50,324 bases of DNA from Phycisphaerae bacterium. GTDB lineage: Bacteria > Planctomycetota > Phycisphaerae > UBA1845 > JAFGLZ01. Below are positions 8,173-17,197 of this stretch, in pieces. Both the position numbers and the translations under genes were made by a program. The DNA lies in NCBI GenBank assembly GCA_016927755.1, contig JAFGLZ010000041.1, forward strand, positions 1 through 50,324. Reading direction: 5' to 3'. The number at the start of each line of letters is the position of its first letter. Position 1 is the first letter of the stretch. Under the pieces are notes generated by a model. That model made no database searches. It saw nothing but the letters and a program-made list of their open reading frames with translations, and had not been told where the DNA came from.

Positions 8173-8352
8173 GTCAAGGGGAAAAGCGATGATCTTGCCG
8201 ACATGTCGTCCGCGACGCGCCGGCGGCCAAGGAAGGCTGGACGATTTGCACTCAAGCTCTACGGCGGATCCTGCCGACCTTGAGAGCGGGTGGCGCTGTT
8301 ATCGGACGATTCCGCGCCTCCTGCCCATTGAGCGAGGGTTGGACAACTTACG

Positions 8353-11300
8353 ATGCGTGCGTTCCGCTTACCGCTGGGCCTACGCGCGGCCTACGGCTTG
8401 GTCGTCGTGCTTTCGCCTTGCGCGGCGCATGGCGAGACGGCGCGGCCACCGGCGCTCTCGAGCGTTACGCTCACTCCGCGATCCTCGAGCAAGGGGCCCG
8501 CCGCTGACACTCGATCCGCCGGCCCGGTTGTCGAGGTCGATGAGCCTGCCGGAACTCACCCGTGGGTCGTCAAGATCACGCCTGTCTATGGCGGGCAGCT
8601 CGATCGCGTGACGATCCGCTACCGGCATCGCGTCGAGCCGTTCGTTGTTCGCGGCGGGTCAACGCAGGAGGTCATGATCCGTCCCACCGTCCGGATCGCT
8701 CGTGGGGGCGCGGAGGCGTGGATCGGACTGGACGGCGATCTGGTCTGGGAAGGACGTTGTTCCGTGACGGGGCAGTGGCTGGCGATCGATGCCGATCGAT
8801 CCGGCCCGGGCCTCGGCACGCCCAATCTGCGATACAACCTTCGCGCGAGGCGGCTGATCGTTACTTCCGGCGCCGAGCAGGTTCTCGTTGATCTGGCGAG
8901 CGGGGACATCAGCGGCCCCGTCTCGCTCATCGGACGTATGACGAATCTTCGAGACTACTTCCTGGCTCGCGGGCAGCGGGCGTTCCGCGTCAAGGTCAGC
9001 GATCGTCCCGGATGGACCGGCACGGTATGGATCTTCGACGACCTTGCGAGCGTCGCGGTCGGTCCGGCGGACGATCCGTGGTTCAGCCCGGAGCGGTTCG
9101 AGCCTGACCTGGAGGCCTTCCCCTGCCTGGCGAGCGAGCCGTCGTTGCCGCTCAGATCGGTCGCGCAGCCGGCGTTGCCGCTGCTTGCCCCGCCGAAGGA
9201 GCCGGGGCATGCGGTGGCGGACCTCGACCGCAAGACGTGGACGTTTGGGTCGGAGGGATGTCGGCCGATTCAGTTCGGACCGGCGTCGGCGGCGCGACCC
9301 AAGCCACTCTCTGCCTGGCCGGGCAAGGCTCTGCCGCCGGTGCGCCCCCGGGCGATGACGGTGGAGCAGTCGGCCCGTGTCGCTCAGGCCCTCGAGAACC
9401 TCAGCCGGGAATGGTTGGGGCGTCTGGACCGCGTTCGTCAGGCCCTGCAGGCAACGCAGCAGGTGGGCAGGGCCTTGGGGCTGGGACCGATCGATGACGA
9501 GCGCGTCAAGCAGTGCATCGCCGCCGTCGCCGAGCGATGTGAGTTCGTGGACGAACTGAGCGCGGCAACCACGCGACCCGCCCAGGGCCAGCGTCCGAGT
9601 GACGTGGCCGATCTCACGCGCGGACTCAGCGGGTTGGCGGTCGAGATCGAGAAGCTGCTGAGCGACTCCCGCGGCTGCATCGAGGCCTCTCGGGGCGTGA
9701 CGCCGCGCGCTTCCGGCCTGGCCCAGGCCGAGCAGCACTGTCAGGCCCTGGCGATCGGCTCGGAGGTGGAGGACGAAGTCATCTGTCTGATGATCGACCT
9801 TGCGTCCGAGGGCGGGGCGCCGGCCGACCGATCGAAGATCGCCGAACTCCTGGCGGATCGGATCCTCACTCGGGTCCGCGACGACGTCGTCGCGAGCATG
9901 TGGGACCAGATCGATCTCTTGACGGTGATCCCCGGTTTCGACCCGGAGCGCCCGCTGTCTCCCATCGCGGAGATTCTGGATGCCCAGCCGATCGACGGCA
10001 TTCGCCTCGACGCCGCGGCCGACCGGGCCTTGGCGGTGCTCGCCTCGACGATCTATGCCGATCCGCCCGCGGCCCGGCACTTCCAGCGCCACCTGATACG
10101 GCGTTTTCCGGACAGATTGGCCGTTGCGCCCGCGGGCGTGGCTCGACTCGTCGAAGACCTGGCCCAAGGCAATGTCATCTCTCCGGACGGGCTCGCGCAG
10201 TTCATGACCATGTCGCGCGGTGCGATCGAGGAGCGTCACGCCCTGATCGCCGATGCCTGGACGAAGACCCGTTCGGCCTGCCGGCTGGCGGAACAGGCAC
10301 AGATGGCCGTCGATCGGCGTCTGGCCCGCCTGTCGACGGACGTGACCGGCAATCGGTCCGCGGAGAAGGCTTACCGCCAAGCCTATGTTCGGCAGCAGGA
10401 GGACGTGCTGGCGCTGCTGACGTGGGTGTGCACCACGTACGCCGACCAGATCTTCATACGGATCGATCTGTCCGACGAGCAGCGCAAGCGGCTGATCCGG
10501 TCGGCCGCCGCCTGGTGGGTTCGGCAGTGGGGGATGGATCTGTGCTGGGTGGACTTGGGGTTCGAGTTGGAGGTCAAGCGTCAGGACGGCCGGTATGCGT
10601 GGCGAGTCCACGACGTTCGTATCCGCCTTCTGGACGAGCCCGACCCGGAAGCCGTCGTGGAAGAGCGAATGGCCCGCACCGCGCCGCCGCAGGCGTTTCC
10701 GATCGGTCCGATCGGGCTGGCTGGGGGGCGCGAGATCGTTCCGCGGACGCTCGCGGATCTCGATGCCGCCGGACCGCCGCCCGCGCTGGCGCAGGCCGCG
10801 CCGACGCCGACGTCGCCACCGGAGCATTCCCCGGGTTCGTCTGATTCGATCGAGAGTACCGCGCGTCGAATGATCCTGCCCCAGCCGCCGACATTGGCGG
10901 TGGCAGCCGAAAACGGGCGATCCACGACGCCGCGGGCCGAGGAGCCTCCGGCCGACAGACCGAAGCCCGCAGTGGGCCCGCCAATTCCGTCGATAGCCGT
11001 GGCATCGGGGGATCCATCGGCGAGTCCGCAGCGGGAGTTAGCGGTAGGAACGGCCGCAACATCGGGGCAGCGACGGGCTGTTCCGCTGTCGACGGGGCCC
11101 GAGCTCGCTCGGTTCGAGCCGCCGGGGCCCGCCCAGCCGGTGGAAGTCGTCAAGCCGGAACCCGCGGCGCCGGGACCGGAGGTGAGTATTCCCGTCATGC
11201 TTCGTCCGCGTGGTAACGCTCAGACGCGGCACATCGCGATTCTCTCCGGTCAACGGGTCTGCATGATGGGGATGGTGAGTTTGGCTCGCCGGTCCGAGGG

Positions 11301-11649
11301 GCCCGTTCGGGTCTATGTCGACCTCTACGCCGACGACCTGGCGGCCGAGGCCCTCTTGCCGGTCATCTCTCCTTCTCCGCTCGAGAGGGCGGGGGCCGTG
11401 CCCGTCGTCTTGCCGTCCGGTCGATGGCTGCGTCGGAGCGTGCGGTGGCCCGCCGTGAAGGGGGGCACCGAGTCCTTCGTGGTCAAGTTTCGGGCCCCCG
11501 TGCCGACCCACGATGCCGAGACGCTGACGATGGTCTTGTCCCTGGCGGAACGGGACACCGACCGCTCGGAATGCCTGGAGCAGGCCACGTATGTCTTCCA
11601 TCTCCTACCCGAGTCGGAACGTCCCCGACTTGTCGCGGCGGCGCCTTAG
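8353..11649 (+). CDS. Large exported protein of unknown family
   Basis: No family is recognised. The 1098-residue product opens with a basic n-region and hydrophobic segment ending in PCAAHG, consistent with a signal peptide cleaved near residue 27. Residues about 45-270 look beta-rich (many V/I/R/W alternations, for example TPVYGGQLDRVTIRY). Residues about 330-750 look mainly helical. From about 790 to 950 a Pro/Ala/Ser/Thr-rich stretch forms a long linker. The last 160 residues form a second beta-rich module. This two-globule, linker and module layout suggests a periplasmic or surface-associated structural or binding protein. No catalytic motif was found. A weak GAGGGTTGG precedes the ATG. 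Confidence 0.75.
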   Translation: MRAFRLPLGLRAAYGLVVVLSPCAAHGETARPPALSSVTLTPRSSSKGPAADTRSAGPVVEVDEPAGTHPWVVKITPVYGGQLDRVTIRYRHRVEPFVVRGGSTQEVMIRPTVRIARGGAEAWIGLDGDLVWEGRCSVTGQWLAIDADRSGPGLGTPNLRYNLRARRLIVTSGAEQVLVDLASGDISGPVSLIGRMTNLRDYFLARGQRAFRVKVSDRPGWTGTVWIFDDLASVAVGPADDPWFSPERFEPDLEAFPCLASEPSLPLRSVAQPALPLLAPPKEPGHAVADLDRKTWTFGSEGCRPIQFGPASAARPKPLSAWPGKALPPVRPRAMTVEQSARVAQALENLSREWLGRLDRVRQALQATQQVGRALGLGPIDDERVKQCIAAVAERCEFVDELSAATTRPAQGQRPSDVADLTRGLSGLAVEIEKLLSDSRGCIEASRGVTPRASGLAQAEQHCQALAIGSEVEDEVICLMIDLASEGGAPADRSKIAELLADRILTRVRDDVVASMWDQIDLLTVIPGFDPERPLSPIAEILDAQPIDGIRLDAAADRALAVLASTIYADPPAARHFQRHLIRRFPDRLAVAPAGVARLVEDLAQGNVISPDGLAQFMTMSRGAIEERHALIADAWTKTRSACRLAEQAQMAVDRRLARLSTDVTGNRSAEKAYRQAYVRQQEDVLALLTWVCTTYADQIFIRIDLSDEQRKRLIRSAAAWWVRQWGMDLCWVDLGFELEVKRQDGRYAWRVHDVRIRLLDEPDPEAVVEERMARTAPPQAFPIGPIGLAGGREIVPRTLADLDAAGPPPALAQAAPTPTSPPEHSPGSSDSIESTARRMILPQPPTLAVAAENGRSTTPRAEEPPADRPKPAVGPPIPSIAVASGDPSASPQRELAVGTAATSGQRRAVPLSTGPELARFEPPGPAQPVEVVKPEPAAPGPEVSIPVMLRPRGNAQTRHIAILSGQRVCMMGMVSLARRSEGPVRVYVDLYADDLAAEALLPVISPSPLERAGAVPVVLPSGRWLRRSVRWPAVKGGTESFVVKFRAPVPTHDAETLTMVLSLAERDTDRSECLEQATYVFHLLPESERPRLVAAAP

Positions 11650-11692
11650 ACAGAAGCGAGAAGCGGAGAGTGGGGGCCAGCGCGGTACTCTC

Positions 11693-11709
11693 GGCGCGGG
11701 GTGAGCGCC
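11693..11709. terminator. Possible shared hairpin between convergent genes
   Basis: GGCGC at 11693-11697 pairs with GCGCC at 11705-11709 around a 7-base loop, between the stops of the large exported protein gene and the convergent lipoprotein gene. There is no T-run, so intrinsic termination is uncertain. Confidence 0.25.
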
Positions 11710-11806
11710 GCGGCTCGGGCAATCATTTCGCCTTGCCCGCGAGGATAATGACAGAGGGGGCCGTCGGTGATGACGACTCCCTCTGGTTTCGTCTTGGATC
11801 GCGGGG

Positions 11807-12451
11807 CTATTGCTTCGTCAAGTTTCCCGTTAGCACGGCGGTTAACGCGCCTGTCTGGGGTGCTTGGCCGGTCTCGGTGGCGGTCTGGTCCACGTCGAGG
11901 TTGTCGCTCCAGGCCAGCGTGCCGTCTTGATTGAGCGTCGCCACGTAGGTCTCGGTTCCCTTGAGGTTCACGCTGCCGTTGCTGGTGCTGATCGTGTAGT
12001 CGATCTCGTAAGCGACCCGGAAGCTGGTTCCCTGGAACGTGGCTTCCTTGACGTTGATCGTGATCGTCGCGTCGGCCGTGGCCCCCTGGTCACCAATGGG
12101 AACCTTCCCGGATTGGGTGTAGGGTCCGCCGACCTGGAACAGCGTCACCTCCACGCCGGTCGGCCTGGCGAACAGCGGGAGCCCCGTGGGCAGGCCGTTC
12201 GGGTCGATCGTCAGCGTGAAATCGATTTCCTCCGTCGTCGTGTTCGGCTCCTGGCCGGGTGAGGTGGCCGTCGTGACGATCGTTACCTTCCCCTTCCAGG
12301 TCCCGACCAGCCCGGTCGACCCGGTCAGGCCGGTCGACCCGGTCGGCCCGGTCGGCCCGGTGATTGCCGGCGTGCAGCCTGTCGCTTCCAGCAGCAGACC
12401 GCCAAGGGCCAGCATTCCCAGACCGAGCACGGCAAGTTGCCTCCTGCGCAT
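11807..12451 (-). CDS. Lipoprotein-like exported protein with short collagen-like segment
   Basis: A 214-residue protein with a signal peptide and a Cys at residue 26 in LLEATGC. The residue at -3 is Ala and not Leu, so the lipobox is atypical. Directly after comes a run of Gly-X-Y triplets (GPTGPTGSTGLTG and onward, six or more) that resembles collagen-like spacers of bacterial surface proteins. The rest is beta-rich and Thr-rich, with strands such as GTWKGKVTIVTT and FTLTIDPNG, similar in style to lipocalin-like or DUF-type planctomycete lipoproteins; no family is assigned. AAGGAGTGG precedes the ATG. It lies 112 bases downstream of the ATPase gene on the same strand. Confidence 0.7.
   Translation of the reverse strand: MRRRQLAVLGLGMLALGGLLLEATGCTPAITGPTGPTGSTGLTGSTGLVGTWKGKVTIVTTATSPGQEPNTTTEEIDFTLTIDPNGLPTGLPLFARPTGVEVTLFQVGGPYTQSGKVPIGDQGATADATITINVKEATFQGTSFRVAYEIDYTISTSNGSVNLKGTETYVATLNQDGTLAWSDNLDVDQTATETGQAPQTGALTAVLTGNLTKQ
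12305..12361 (-). repeat. GC-rich tandem repeat coding Gly-X-Y triplets
   Basis: Near-identical 9-base units of the type CCGGTCGAC or CCGGTCGGC repeat in tandem. On the minus strand they encode the collagen-like triplets. Variation in unit number between strains would be expected from slipped-strand replication. Confidence 0.6.
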
Positions 12452-12563
12452 ACGTCCACTCCTTACTCGAGAAGCGCCATGAGCCCGTGTCCCATAACCA
12501 ATCGCAAGAGCTTAGCAGATCGCCCCGGGGCTCCGCCACCTTGCCGGAGGGGACGGGACGCGG

Positions 12564-14093
12564 TTACATGGCCGCGGCCATCACACGTTCCTGCGTGGCT
12601 TGCCCTTGGGTCATCTCGGCCGTGATCCGCCCTCGCGACATGACGAGGATACGGTCGCTCATCGCCAGGAGCTCGGGCAGCTCGCTCGTGATCAGGACGA
12701 TGCCGATCCCTGCCTCGGCCAACTGGTTCATCTGCTCATAGATGTCCTGCTTGGCCCCGACGTCGATGCCCCGCGTCGGCTCGTCGAGGAGGAGGACCTT
12801 GGGCTCGGTCATCAGCCACTTGGCGAGCACGACTTTCTGCTGGTTGCCGCCGCTGAGCGTGCCGACCTCGTCGCCGAGGGTTCGGAGACGGATGCTCAGG
12901 CGATCCACGAAGGGCTCGGCCATATCTCGCTCGAGTCGCCTGCGGAGGAACCCTCCGGGGGACGCGCGTCGCAGGGCGGGCAGGGTCAGGTTGTGGAGGA
13001 TCGACATGGACATCACGAGTCCGGTGAGCTTGCGATCGTTGGTCAGGAGGGCCATTCCGGCCCGGATCGCCGCCGAGGACGAGCCCAGGGGCATGGGCCG
13101 ACCGTCGACTCGGACCGCGCCGGTGGGACGAGGGCCGTACCGACCGAAGACGGCTCCGAGCACCTCGCTGTGGCCGCAGCCCATCAGCCCGGCCAGCCCG
13201 AGGATCTCTCCGCGGCGGACGGTGAACGATACGTCGTCGACGAGTTTCTTGCCGGTCTCCGGCTCCAGGAGGCTCAACCGGGAGACGCTGAGGACTTCGC
13301 CGTCCACCTCGGCCGGTCGCTTCGGATAGAACTGGTCGATTTCGCGCCCGACCATCCACGAGATCATCTCCTCCTGGGGCAGGTCGCGGGTGGGGGAGGA
13401 TCCGATCAGGTTGCCGTCGCGCAGGACCGTGATGCGGTCGGCCAGCCGGTAGATCTCTTCCATCTTGTGTGAGATGTAGATGATGCCGACGCCGTCGGCC
13501 TTGAGTTGGGCGATGATCTCGAAGAGCCGCTCGGCCTCGGCGTCGGCCAGCGCGCTCGTCGGCTCGTCCATGATGAGGATGCGGGCGTGCCGCGAGAGCG
13601 CCTTGGCCACCTCCACCAACTGCTGGACGCTGATGGACAACTCGCCCACCGGCTGGTCGACGTCGATCGACAGGCCGAGGCGTTGTTCCAGAATGGCGGC
13701 GGCTTCGCGTCGCATCCGGGCGTGGTCGACCGTTCCAAACATCGTCGTCGGCTCGTCGCCCAGGAAGATGTTCTCGGCGACGGTCATGTACGGCACGAGC
13801 GACAGTTCCTGGTGGATGATCGCCACGCCGGCCCGCTCGGCCTCACGGGGTGAGCCGAATCGAACGGGACGATCGTCGATCTCGATCCGACCGTCGTAGT
13901 CCGCGTGGACGCCGCAGAGGATCTTCATCAGCGTGCTCTTGCCTGCCCCGTTCTCGCCGACGAGGGCGTGGACCTCCCCGGCGAGGAGATCGAGGTCCAC
14001 GCCATGGAGCACCTCGACGCCGCCGAAGGCCTTGCGCATGCCCCGCATGCGAAGCAGGGCACGCTCGACGGGGTGTGACGTGTCAGTCGTCAC
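12564..14093 (-). CDS. Sugar ABC transporter ATPase, RbsA/MglA type
   Basis: A 509-residue double ATPase of the carbohydrate-uptake class 2 family, which energises import of ribose, galactose, xylose or autoinducer-2. Domain 1 has Walker A GENGAGKST, a degenerate signature LSISVQQ and Walker B ILIMDEPTSAL. Domain 2 has the usual decayed Walker A (GLMGCGHSE), an intact signature LSGGNQQK and Walker B VLLLDEPTRG. The start is a GTG at 14093 with GGAGGAG eight bases upstream; further extension to 14714 is in phase but reads through the preceding gene. No permease or substrate-binding protein is adjacent, which is unusual because these are normally encoded in one operon. It follows the beta-propeller gene by 38 bases. 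Confidence 0.93.
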   Translation of the reverse strand: MTTDTSHPVERALLRMRGMRKAFGGVEVLHGVDLDLLAGEVHALVGENGAGKSTLMKILCGVHADYDGRIEIDDRPVRFGSPREAERAGVAIIHQELSLVPYMTVAENIFLGDEPTTMFGTVDHARMRREAAAILEQRLGLSIDVDQPVGELSISVQQLVEVAKALSRHARILIMDEPTSALADAEAERLFEIIAQLKADGVGIIYISHKMEEIYRLADRITVLRDGNLIGSSPTRDLPQEEMISWMVGREIDQFYPKRPAEVDGEVLSVSRLSLLEPETGKKLVDDVSFTVRRGEILGLAGLMGCGHSEVLGAVFGRYGPRPTGAVRVDGRPMPLGSSSAAIRAGMALLTNDRKLTGLVMSMSILHNLTLPALRRASPGGFLRRRLERDMAEPFVDRLSIRLRTLGDEVGTLSGGNQQKVVLAKWLMTEPKVLLLDEPTRGIDVGAKQDIYEQMNQLAEAGIGIVLITSELPELLAMSDRILVMSRGRITAEMTQGQATQERVMAAAM

Positions 14094-14131
14094 GGCGGGC
14101 TCCTCCAGCAACCGGTCTTGACATATGGCGC

Positions 14132-15154
14132 TCACACTTTGGCCAGATCGATCAGCCTGAGCACCCCTTTTCCGCCCGACCCATCCACATGGAGCAGCCA
14201 TCGTCCGGTCCGTGACAGGCACGGGTGGGCGTGCAGGGGGCCCTGCGGGATCATCTTGCCCTTGGGCATCCAGCGTGGCGTGACGGTCTTGAACTCGCCG
14301 GTATCGCGCTGCACGAGGCGGACCTCGCCGTCGTAGAGGTCCGCGGCGATGACGCTCGCGTCGGCGGAGGGGCAGGCATGCCAGTAGATACCGGCGGCGA
14401 CCTGGCGTGCCTCGCTGCCGTCGGATCGGACGGCGTGCAGGCCCTTGACGGGCTGGGCGACGGTGAACGTGACCCAGTTGCCGTCGCGGCTGAAGCATTC
14501 GTGCGTGACCCACTCTCCGGGCCTCTGGCGGTAGAAGGGGAAGTGCTCTCGCCCGCTGGTCAGCACCGTGTACATCCGCTGGAAGTTCTCGGGGTCGTGC
14601 TGGTCGGCGAACATGATCAGGTCTTGCCGCGCGGGGTTCATCTGCAGGTGTCCGAGGCGGCGGTGGCCTTCGAAGCACGTCCTGCGTTCGCGGCGCGCCA
14701 GATCGAGATAGCACACTCGGCGGAAGAGGTTCCGGACCTCGACCATGATCGCCAGTCCGCTGTCGTCGGCGTTGGGGCTGATCTCGATCGGGGCGAGCGT
14801 GGGGTCGGTTTCGTGGAGCACCTCGATCTCACCGGGCAGCCCGGTCTCGGGCGTCAGGGGCATCGAGCAGACTTGACGACCTCGGACGAAGAACAGGATG
14901 TGTCCGTCGCGCGAAACGTGCAGCGCGCCGATTGGGCCCCCCGCCCGTTGCGACAGCGGAGAGACCTCACGGGAGGCGAGATCGAGGTACCAGACCTCGC
15001 CGTCCGTGTGGAACACGAAGCCTTTGTCGTCGGCCGACCAGGACTCACGATGGAAATACGGATGCCAGACGTTGCCGCCGGCGTGTGCGATGCGGAGGTA
15101 GTCCACACCGGTGGCGTTCTCGCGGGCCTGGGAAATCGTGATCGGCGATGCCAT
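14132..15154 (-). CDS. Oligogalacturonate-lyase-like beta-propeller protein (PL22-like)
   Basis: A 340-residue protein made of repeated WD40/TolB-like blades, with strands such as WHPYFHRESWSADDKGFVF, WVTHECFSRDGNWVTF and HAHPCLSRTGRWLLHV. This pattern, a seven-bladed propeller with His-rich loops facing one side, matches the PL22 oligogalacturonate lyase family, which cleaves unsaturated pectin dimers using a His/Gln-bound metal. The final H-x-H in LHAHP is in the right part of the protein, but I cannot confirm all metal ligands. No signal peptide is visible, so it would act in the cytoplasm, as PL22 enzymes do. It is first in a minus-strand run with the sugar ATPase, which fits oligosaccharide use. 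Confidence 0.65.
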   Translation of the reverse strand: MASPITISQARENATGVDYLRIAHAGGNVWHPYFHRESWSADDKGFVFHTDGEVWYLDLASREVSPLSQRAGGPIGALHVSRDGHILFFVRGRQVCSMPLTPETGLPGEIEVLHETDPTLAPIEISPNADDSGLAIMVEVRNLFRRVCYLDLARRERRTCFEGHRRLGHLQMNPARQDLIMFADQHDPENFQRMYTVLTSGREHFPFYRQRPGEWVTHECFSRDGNWVTFTVAQPVKGLHAVRSDGSEARQVAAGIYWHACPSADASVIAADLYDGEVRLVQRDTGEFKTVTPRWMPKGKMIPQGPLHAHPCLSRTGRWLLHVDGSGGKGVLRLIDLAKV

Positions 15155-15324
15155 CGGACGTCTCCATGCCGAGGTGCTTGCGATGGCCGAGTCGGCAGTC
15201 TACCAGGTTTTTGACAGCCGTGCCCGTGAACATTGACACCACCGCCGCCGTGCTCGATAATCGACCACGACGTTAACGGCCCTTCTGGCGGACTTTACTG
15301 AACGTCTCAGCGGAAGCAGCGACT

Positions 15325-15777
15325 ATGAACAATACCGTGCGAGTGGCGTTGATTACGATTGGCGTGGGGATTGCGTTCGCCGTGGGCGGCTTCCTCGTGG
15401 GCCGGCGGGCGCCGGAACGACGGTGGGAGATGTGGAAGGCGGCGCGCGAGGCCGAGATGGGCGATATGAAGACCGAGATCGCACAGCTGGAGGAGAAGGT
15501 TCGCACCGATCGCGTGGCCGCTCGAGACCTGCGCAACAAGAACCTGTGGAAGACGTTGGACAAGTACCGCAGGGAGGGCAGGACGCACTTTCGCCAGGAT
15601 CCCATCGTTCCCTATCGTCGCGGCTACGGTCTCAAGGAAACGGCGCCGATGCCTCGCGGCCCCGGCGGCATGGGCGGTCGCGGTGGTCCCGGCGGGCCCA
15701 AAGGCATGCGCAGGCCGCCGGCCAAGCCCATGCAGATGCCGAAGGCCCCGGCGAAGCCGGCTTCCCAGCCTAAGTAG
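15325..15777 (+). CDS. Membrane-anchored protein with coiled coil and Gly/Pro/Met/Lys-rich tail
   Basis: Not a recognised family. The 150-residue product has one N-terminal membrane helix (about 7-28, ending GGFLVGRR), a charged helical stretch from about 30 to 75 that could form a coiled coil (EIAQLEEKV), and a C-terminal tail from about 110 dominated by Gly, Pro, Met and Lys (RGPGGMGGRGGPGG, then PAKP repeats). The tail is probably disordered. The ribosome-binding site is weak (GGAAG). It converges on the beta-propeller gene downstream. Confidence 0.55.
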   Translation: MNNTVRVALITIGVGIAFAVGGFLVGRRAPERRWEMWKAAREAEMGDMKTEIAQLEEKVRTDRVAARDLRNKNLWKTLDKYRREGRTHFRQDPIVPYRRGYGLKETAPMPRGPGGMGGRGGPGGPKGMRRPPAKPMQMPKAPAKPASQPK

Positions 15778-15883
15778 GACGGCGGCAGATGTTCTCTAGG
15801 CGGGGTGTGCGCGGGTGGCCTTCCCGATTCAGGGACGCCCCCCTCCATGCATCGCGGACGGTGTTCCTTGCTGGAGAACGGGA

Positions 15884-17134
15884 TTACTTTTCGGCGACCT
15901 CCGCCCGCAGGCGTAGGATACTGATGCCTCCGGGGCCCTCCTTGCCTTCATCTCCCGTAATCACGATGAGGTCGTGGGCGTGCGGCACGACGACGATGCC
16001 TTCGGGGCGCTTGGCGGTCTTGCATTTGGCGAGCAAGACCGGCTTGGATAGCTCGGTCACATCCAGGCAAAGGACGCAGTGACCACGCTCGACGACCACC
16101 AGGGACAACAGGCGTTCACCCAGTCGCGCCAGGACAACGCCCTCCGGGTCGAAGCGCCGCTTTGGCCTGGCCGGATCCGCCAAGGGGCAGACGTCCACGC
16201 GTGAGAGCATCCTAGCGCTACCGGCCAGGTCGTCTGTCGACAGCCACCAGAAACATGTTGCGTTTCCGGTGCGACCCTTCTTGCCTTCCTCGGCAATCCC
16301 GATCAGGCATCCCCCGTGTCCGTCCGGGCCGGGCACGTTGTCCAGTATGCTGACGCCATCCGGTTCGGCGCCCTTCGGCAATCGGATGATCCCCGCCAGG
16401 GACGGGCGATCCTTTCGCAGGTCTATCAACACCACGGCGTCATTCTCCTGGCAACTGACGGCCGCAAAGCGGGATTGCGGATCGATGGCCACGAATTCCG
16501 GCTCGATCTCACCGATCGGAGCGCGAACCATCGCGCCGAGGCCCTCGATCTCGACAACGGGAAGTCGGGCGTCGTCCTTTTTCCGATCGGGGGACAGACC
16601 AGCGAGATCAAGTGCCCAGATGGAGCCGGGGGTCGTCGGGTCGTCTTCCGCTTCATTGGCGACGAGGGCCCACTTGCCGTTTGGGGAGATCGCGATGGAG
16701 TCGGGATGATTCCCTGCGGGCTGATCCAGGAGGATTCGGCCACGGGTCTTTGGGCGCAGGTCGACGCCCACGACGCGGCCGGCACCTTCGCCCAGGACCG
16801 CAAGCATCGCGATCGGCAGCGCCGGATGGACCGCCACACTCGTGACCTCACCGCCCACGTTCAGCCCTTGTGCGCCGGGCTTTCCGGCATCAAGGTTCAG
16901 GAACGAGACGCGGACTGGGTCGAGCGAATCGACGCTGAAGACATCGAGGGTGCCTTCGACGGGATTGGTGGCCAACAGGAGCTTCTGAGCCCCGCAGTAC
17001 TGCACGATCTCTGCGGACTCCCCTGGGGCCTTGATCGTCTGGAGGTGCGTGAGGCTTATCGACGGCGGGGACTGACCGCCCACGAGGGTTACCCCGACCC
17101 ACCATGACATCAGGATCGCGCCCGCCACGCTCAT
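15884..17134 (-). CDS. Exported beta-propeller protein, YncE/lactonase-like
   Basis: A 416-residue protein with a signal peptide (ending near LVGGQS) and a repeated propeller pattern such as VTSVAVHPALP, PDSIAISPNGKWALVANE, PEFVAIDPQSRFAAVSCQ, PDGVSILDN and PEGIVVVPHAHDL. The D/E-P-E-G and S-P-N-G-K signatures are typical of YncE, lactonase and choice-of-anchor-I type propellers. Substrate or partner is unknown; phosphatase-like and binding roles are both possible in this broad group. The start at 17134 is preferred because AAAGGA lies six bases upstream; 17155 and 17161 are in-frame alternatives without such a site. It lies 63 bases downstream of the pseudopilin gene on the same strand. Confidence 0.75.
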   Translation of the reverse strand: MSVAGAILMSWWVGVTLVGGQSPPSISLTHLQTIKAPGESAEIVQYCGAQKLLLATNPVEGTLDVFSVDSLDPVRVSFLNLDAGKPGAQGLNVGGEVTSVAVHPALPIAMLAVLGEGAGRVVGVDLRPKTRGRILLDQPAGNHPDSIAISPNGKWALVANEAEDDPTTPGSIWALDLAGLSPDRKKDDARLPVVEIEGLGAMVRAPIGEIEPEFVAIDPQSRFAAVSCQENDAVVLIDLRKDRPSLAGIIRLPKGAEPDGVSILDNVPGPDGHGGCLIGIAEEGKKGRTGNATCFWWLSTDDLAGSARMLSRVDVCPLADPARPKRRFDPEGVVLARLGERLLSLVVVERGHCVLCLDVTELSKPVLLAKCKTAKRPEGIVVVPHAHDLIVITGDEGKEGPGGISILRLRAEVAEK

Positions 17135-17197
17135 GTTCGTTCCTTTCGTTCTCATGCACATTCGGGGCGTTCGGCACGGGTTGCCCGGGCGGTCCCG

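Noticed and set aside
12305..12361. CRISPR-like short repeats
   Set aside because: The 9-base units are contiguous, lack spacers and encode Gly-X-Y triplets.
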